Below, piece by piece: positions 60,316 through 64,000 of a stretch of DNA of 64,000 nt. This stretch comes from Rhodospirillales bacterium. GTDB taxonomy: Bacteria > Pseudomonadota > Alphaproteobacteria > Rhodospirillales > JASLQF01. The notes under the pieces are model-generated. The model was not told the origin of the DNA and did not search any database. It worked only from the letters and a program-made list of their open reading frames with translations. A program made the position numbers and the translations under genes. Within the stretch, counting starts at the first letter, position 1, and every line of letters begins with the position of its first letter. The DNA lies in NCBI GenBank assembly GCA_030744625.1, contig JASLQF010000037.1, forward strand, positions 42,345-106,344, written 5' to 3'.

Positions 60316-61425
60316 ATGGACCGCCCGGCACCCGTCTTCATCTCGAGCGACGTCTTCCGAAGCGTCGGCTACCGCCCCAACCACCCGTTGGCCATCCCCC
60401 GGGTGTCCACGGTCGTCGAGCTATGCCGCATTCTGGGCTGGTTTTCCGACGGCGCCTACGTCGACAGCCCACGCGCCACCGCCGAAGACCTGGCGCGTTT
60501 CCACGACCCCGCCTACATCGCCGCCGTGAAGCGCGCCGATGCGACCGGCAAAGTCGACGCGGAAGCGTGCCGGCGCCACCGCCTGGGCACCGCCGAGAAC
60601 CCCGCATTCAAAGGCATGCTGGAGCGCGCCGCGACCGCCTGCGGCGGCTCCATCGAGGCGGCGCGCCGGGTGCTGGGGGGAGGCGTCGCCTACAATCCGG
60701 CCGGCGGCACCCACCACGGGCGGCCCGACCGGGCCAGCGGCTTCTGTTTTTTCAACGATCCGGTGCTCGGCATCCTCGCCTTTCTCGACGGCGGCCTCGG
60801 GCGCGTCTTCTACGCCGACCTCGACGCCCACCACGGCGACGGCGTCCAGGACGCCTTCGCGGACGATCCCAGGGTCTTTACCGTTTCCATCCACGAGGCA
60901 CGGCGCTGGCCGCACACCGGCGTCGTCGGGGACAGAGGCGGCGGTCGGGCGCGCAACCTGCCGGTGCCGCGCGGCTTCAACGACAGCGAGCTCGACTACC
61001 TGATGGGGTGCGCCGTGCTGCCTTTGGCCGAGCGCTTCGAACCCGACGCCGTGTTCATCACCTGCGGGGCGGATTGCCTGGCCGGCGACCCGCTGGCCAG
61101 GTTGGAGCTCAGCAACGTCGCCGTCTGGCGAGCCGTCGGCCAGCTCTCAGGCCTCGCGCCGAGGACAGTGGTTGTCGGCGGCGGCGGCTACAATCCGTGG
61201 ACGGTGGCGCGGCTCTGGGCCGGGGTCTGGGGCGTGTTGAACGGCTTCGAGATACCGGACCGGCTGCCCGACGAGGCCAGCGCCCTTTTGCGGGTCCTCG
61301 AGTGCGACCTCGTCGACGACGACGAAATCGAGGAAGCCTGGCTGACGACCCTGGCCGATGCCCCCCGTCCGGGCCCCGTGCGCCCCGAGATCAAGGCCTT
61401 GCCGGCGGCCGTGCTGGCCCCTTGA
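60316..61425 (+). CDS. Histone-deacetylase-like / acetylpolyamine amidohydrolase (AcuC family)
   Basis: 369 residues. Zinc-dependent deacetylase fold: GTHHGRPD (H133, H134), the D-x-H pair in YADLDAHHGDGVQDAF (D170, H172), and D253 in FITCGADCLAGDPL; GGGGYNPWTVARLW carries the usual Tyr. It could remove acetyl groups from protein lysine (AcuC/CoA-synthetase control), polyamines or other amides. It is 79 bases before a radical SAM gene on the same strand. Confidence 0.9.
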   Translation: MDRPAPVFISSDVFRSVGYRPNHPLAIPRVSTVVELCRILGWFSDGAYVDSPRATAEDLARFHDPAYIAAVKRADATGKVDAEACRRHRLGTAENPAFKGMLERAATACGGSIEAARRVLGGGVAYNPAGGTHHGRPDRASGFCFFNDPVLGILAFLDGGLGRVFYADLDAHHGDGVQDAFADDPRVFTVSIHEARRWPHTGVVGDRGGGRARNLPVPRGFNDSELDYLMGCAVLPLAERFEPDAVFITCGADCLAGDPLARLELSNVAVWRAVGQLSGLAPRTVVVGGGGYNPWTVARLWAGVWGVLNGFEIPDRLPDEASALLRVLECDLVDDDEIEEAWLTTLADAPRPGPVRPEIKALPAAVLAP

Positions 61426-61504
61426 GGAGTGGCCCAAATTGCCGTTTGAACGGGCCGTGCAAAGCTGGCACTCTGAATATTAGAACAAAGCCAAGGAAGG
61501 CCGC

Positions 61505-62545
61505 ATGGGCTGGTTTGAGCGCATAACCGGGATCGAGGAACTGGAGGATGCGGCTGTCGATTCCGCCCTCGTCGCCGAGTTCGAGCGCGGCAAGGCCGCC
61601 GTCGCCGCCCGTTCCATCCGCTTCTCGACACCTACCTTCAAGGAGTACGCGTCGAACGAGATGGAGGGCTGCGCCAAGAACGTTTTTCCGGCGTTCTCCA
61701 TAACGGCCGGCGGCTGCGCGCTGATGTGCGACCACTGCCAGGCCAAGATCCTCGAGCCCATGATCCCGGCGACCAGCCCCGAGATTCTGGAGAGCAAGGT
61801 GCGCGATCTCATCCTCTTGCAGGATCTGCGGGGGTTCCTGCTCTCGGGGGGCTCCAACCCCAGGAACGAGATTGCCTACGAGCACTACTACCCGGTGATC
61901 GAGCGGCTGAAGCGCGACTACCCCCATCTCCGGATCGCCGTGCACACGGCGCTTCTCGACGCGCCCAGCGCCCGGCTCATGGAAAGCGCCGGCGTCGACA
62001 GCGCCATGATGGACGTGATCGGAGCCCAGGAAACCATCCGCGACGTCTATCACCTGGACCGTCCCGTGGAGGACTTCGAGGCGACGCTGGCGGCGCTCAC
62101 GGCAACGTCCATGGAGGTCGTGCCCCATATCGTGATCGGCCTGCATTACGGCCACCTGCTCGGCGAGGCGCGCGCCCTGGAGATCGTCGCCCGACATCGG
62201 GTGCATGCCTTGGTGCTGGTCGTTGTCATGCCCTTCCATGCCAAGAACGGCGCCTTCGCAACACCCGACACCACGGACGTCGGCCGCGTATTCCTGGAAG
62301 CCCGGCACCGCCTCGCGGAGCGCAAGGTGTTGCTGGGCTGCGCGCGCCCCCCCGGCATGCACAAGCGCGTCACCGACGCCTATGCCGTGATGGCCGGACT
62401 CGACGGCATCGCCTTTCCCGCCGACGGTGCCGCCGCCGTCGCCGACGCCATCGGACGGCCCGCCTTTCAGGAGCACGCATGTTGCTCCGTCCGTTTCGGC
62501 GGCGACGGCAAGAAACCGCTCCTCGCGGCGTACGCCGCGTCATGA
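61505..62545 (+). CDS. Radical SAM protein, LipS2-like (lipoyl synthase component)
   Basis: 346 residues; AAGGAAGG ribosome site. The radical SAM cluster motif C-x3-C-x2-C is C71-C75-C78 (SITAGGCALMCDHCQAKIL). A LipS1/LipS2 pair was shown to replace LipA in Thermococcus and to work with sLpl(AB) in sulfur-oxidising bacteria. The order LipS2 then LipS1 with coupled translation, and the C71ALMCDHC78 form, fit this family. No lipoate ligase or LbpA gene is in the window. Confirmation needs a family search. Confidence 0.6.
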   Translation: MGWFERITGIEELEDAAVDSALVAEFERGKAAVAARSIRFSTPTFKEYASNEMEGCAKNVFPAFSITAGGCALMCDHCQAKILEPMIPATSPEILESKVRDLILLQDLRGFLLSGGSNPRNEIAYEHYYPVIERLKRDYPHLRIAVHTALLDAPSARLMESAGVDSAMMDVIGAQETIRDVYHLDRPVEDFEATLAALTATSMEVVPHIVIGLHYGHLLGEARALEIVARHRVHALVLVVVMPFHAKNGAFATPDTTDVGRVFLEARHRLAERKVLLGCARPPGMHKRVTDAYAVMAGLDGIAFPADGAAAVADAIGRPAFQEHACCSVRFGGDGKKPLLAAYAAS

Positions 62546-63801
62546 CGTGCTTGAAGCGCCAAGGTTTGGAACCACGGGAAAGGCAAGCGGGGCGCCCCGA
62601 CTCCGACTCCCTCGAAACCATGCGCCCGCGCGCTCCTCAATCAACGCCGGCGGCGCTCAAGAACGGCGGGCGGGTGAAAAGCACCGGCGTGGCGCCGGCC
62701 GACATCTACCGGCCCGACCACAACGTCCTGACACCGGACATGCGCTCTCCCCAATACGTACAGATGTCGACGGCGGCGGCCATCACGCTCGGCATCTCGA
62801 AGGGCCGCATGTACCGCTGTTCGTGCACGCGCTGCCTCAACCTTCTCCTGACCTATCCGGAGGGGTGCCGCGCCAACTGCGCGTACTGCGGCCTGGCCCG
62901 CCACCGCGAGGCGGAGCGCGACTACGCGGACCGCAACTTCATCCGTGTCGATTGGCCGGCGGCGTCCACCGAACAGGTCATAGACATCGTCGCCCGGCAA
63001 GGGGACGAGACCCCCTTCCACCGCATGTGCATCAGCATGATCACGCACCCTAACTCGGACGCCGATACGGTGAGCGTGTTGCGCCAATGGACTGGGCGCA
63101 TCGCGCCCGAGACGGTGCCGGTCTCCATCCTTTCCAACCCCACCACCATGACCCCGGGCGACGTGCGGCGCCTGCGCGACCTCGGCGCCGACATCTTCAC
63201 CGTCGCCATCGACGCGGCAACGCCGGAGATTTTCGAACGCACCCGCGGCAAGGGCGTGCAATCGCCCCACAGTTGGAAAAAGTACTGGGACATCCTACTC
63301 GCCGCCCGCGACATCTTCGGGCTCGGCAAATTCGGCGCCCACATCATCGTCGGCATGGGCGAGACCGAACACGATGTTCTCGCCCTCGTCCAACGACTCG
63401 TCGACATGGGCGGCCACAGCCATATGTTCTGTTTCTTTCCGGAAAAGGGTTCGCTCATGGACCACCTGCCGGCGACACCACGCGACCAGTGGCGGCGCGT
63501 CCAGCTGGCGCGTCACCTGATCGACTACAGGGGCGTGCGCGTCGAGCACATGACCTTCGACGGTTTGGGCCGCGTCGCCGACTTCGGGCTGCCGGCTGGG
63601 GAACTCGACGCCATCATCGCCAGCGCCATCCCCTTCCGCACCTCTGGCTGCCCGGGCAAGGAACGCGACGACGTCTCCGCCTGTGATCGGCCTTACGGAG
63701 ATTCGCCGCCAAGCGATATCGCCAGCTACCCCTTCCAGCCCAACAAGAGGGACGTCGGGAAGATCCGCCGGCAGTTGGGAATGCCGCGGCCAGCCGGCTA
63801 G
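62542..63801 (+). CDS. Radical SAM protein, LipS1-like (lipoyl synthase component)
   Basis: 419 residues from an ATG overlapping the preceding stop (ATGA); an ATG at 62620 is possible and would remove 26 low-complexity residues. Radical SAM C109-R-A-N-C113-A-Y-C116 (ANCAYCGLAR) with further cysteines C93, C95 and C98 just before it for an auxiliary Fe-S cluster, and another Cys near the C-terminus (SGCPGKERDDVSACDRP). This arrangement matches LipS1-type and related biotin-synthase-like enzymes. Together with LipS2 it would insert sulfur at C6 and C8 of protein-bound octanoate. Assignment is by motif and pairing. Confidence 0.6.
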   Translation: MTCLKRQGLEPRERQAGRPDSDSLETMRPRAPQSTPAALKNGGRVKSTGVAPADIYRPDHNVLTPDMRSPQYVQMSTAAAITLGISKGRMYRCSCTRCLNLLLTYPEGCRANCAYCGLARHREAERDYADRNFIRVDWPAASTEQVIDIVARQGDETPFHRMCISMITHPNSDADTVSVLRQWTGRIAPETVPVSILSNPTTMTPGDVRRLRDLGADIFTVAIDAATPEIFERTRGKGVQSPHSWKKYWDILLAARDIFGLGKFGAHIIVGMGETEHDVLALVQRLVDMGGHSHMFCFFPEKGSLMDHLPATPRDQWRRVQLARHLIDYRGVRVEHMTFDGLGRVADFGLPAGELDAIIASAIPFRTSGCPGKERDDVSACDRPYGDSPPSDIASYPFQPNKRDVGKIRRQLGMPRPAG

Positions 63802-64000
63802 TGTCCTGGATCAGACATATGACACCCATACGACGGCTCTCCGAGTTCACCCGGCCAGGCGCGTGGGGCGCCGTGATGCGGGAGCATCACAAGCGCCGCG
63901 CAACGCCGCCGGTGAACTCGGAGAGCCGCCCTTCGGGTCGCGTTTCCCGCTTCCTCGGGGGCCGCGGGGGCGCCCCCCGCAGTTGCAATCGGGGGGACAC
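63802..64000. other. Unassigned end of window
   Basis: After the radical SAM gene no reading frame is credible. Besides the inverted repeat there is a GC-rich palindromic stretch near 63960-63980. The next gene lies outside, so nothing can be said about whether these radical SAM genes are followed by a lipoate ligase. Confidence 0.6.
63834..63928. repeat. Long inverted repeat with inner hairpin
   Basis: 63834-63851 and 63911-63928 are perfect 18-bp inverted arms. Inside lies a 7-bp hairpin GTGATGC-GGGA-GCATCAC (63873-63890) flanked by GGCG/CGCC bases. The layout could be a folded RNA leader for a gene beyond the window or an IS/MITE end. Confidence 0.7.

Noticed and set aside
61505..63801. 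Biotin synthase genes
   Set aside because: Radical SAM motifs exist, but the cysteine layout and the coupled pair fit LipS2/LipS1 better, and no other biotin genes are nearby.

Overview
The window looks like chromosomal DNA of a GC-rich alphaproteobacterium, probably of a Rhodospirillales-like lineage. The evidence is the gene order mraZ-rsmH-ftsL-ftsI-murE-murF, a DNPR-type (meso-diaminopimelate) MurE, a bacterial RNase P RNA, a long-form indolepyruvate oxidoreductase beta subunit, and many ABC (Liv), TRAP and EamA transporters. No tRNA, rRNA, CRISPR array, prophage or intact insertion sequence was found. Start codons were chosen from overlaps, Shine-Dalgarno sequences and family lengths.

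Layout. 1-6.4 kb (minus strand): division and wall cluster, opened by mraZ. Six TGGG-type repeats with exact 10-bp spacing overlap its likely promoter. 6.6-10.4 kb (minus): rnpB, a peptidoglycan amidase, an EamA permease, DjlA, a DUF3750 protein and a possible 58-residue protein. 10.5-17.6 kb (plus): a TolC-family protein, an acyl-CoA synthetase followed by a thioesterase tail, TRAP permeases without a binding protein, and a MocR regulator. 17.6-27.8 kb (minus): IorBA, a palindromic repeat element, a small orphan protein, a cysteine desulfurase and a three-subunit molybdenum hydroxylase whose large subunit carries a fused CoxG domain. 28-39 kb (plus): a benzoate-CoA-ligase-like enzyme with a second truncated tail behind it, another CoA ligase, a tandem HxlR regulator, an MFS permease and a complete livHMGFK operon closed by a strong terminator. 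39-47.3 kb (minus): a two-component flavin monooxygenase operon under a MarR gene, then crotonase, amidotransferase, hydrolase, cupin, methyltransferase and TSUP genes. 47.3-64 kb: mixed metabolic genes, a possible CRP-controlled small RNA, a divergent epimerase/aldolase pair, paired EamA permeases, a histone-deacetylase-like enzyme and a LipS2-LipS1-like radical SAM pair.

The genes of 17-45 kb fit together as uptake (Liv, TRAP, MFS), CoA activation (three ligases) and oxidation (Mo hydroxylase, HpaB-type monooxygenase, IorAB, crotonase) of aromatic or arylalkanoic acids; the exact substrates cannot be read from sequence. Three truncated gene tails (13.6, 29.7 and 53.1 kb), two of them beside a full-length homologue, suggest repeated loss of duplicated genes. 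The most interesting points are the tandem HxlR fusion, the possible class II CRP-dependent small RNA near 47.4 kb, the Mo-hydroxylase/CoxG fusion with its neighbouring desulfurase, the LipS1/LipS2 pair beside a deacetylase-like gene, and an epimerase-like protein lacking its catalytic lysine.
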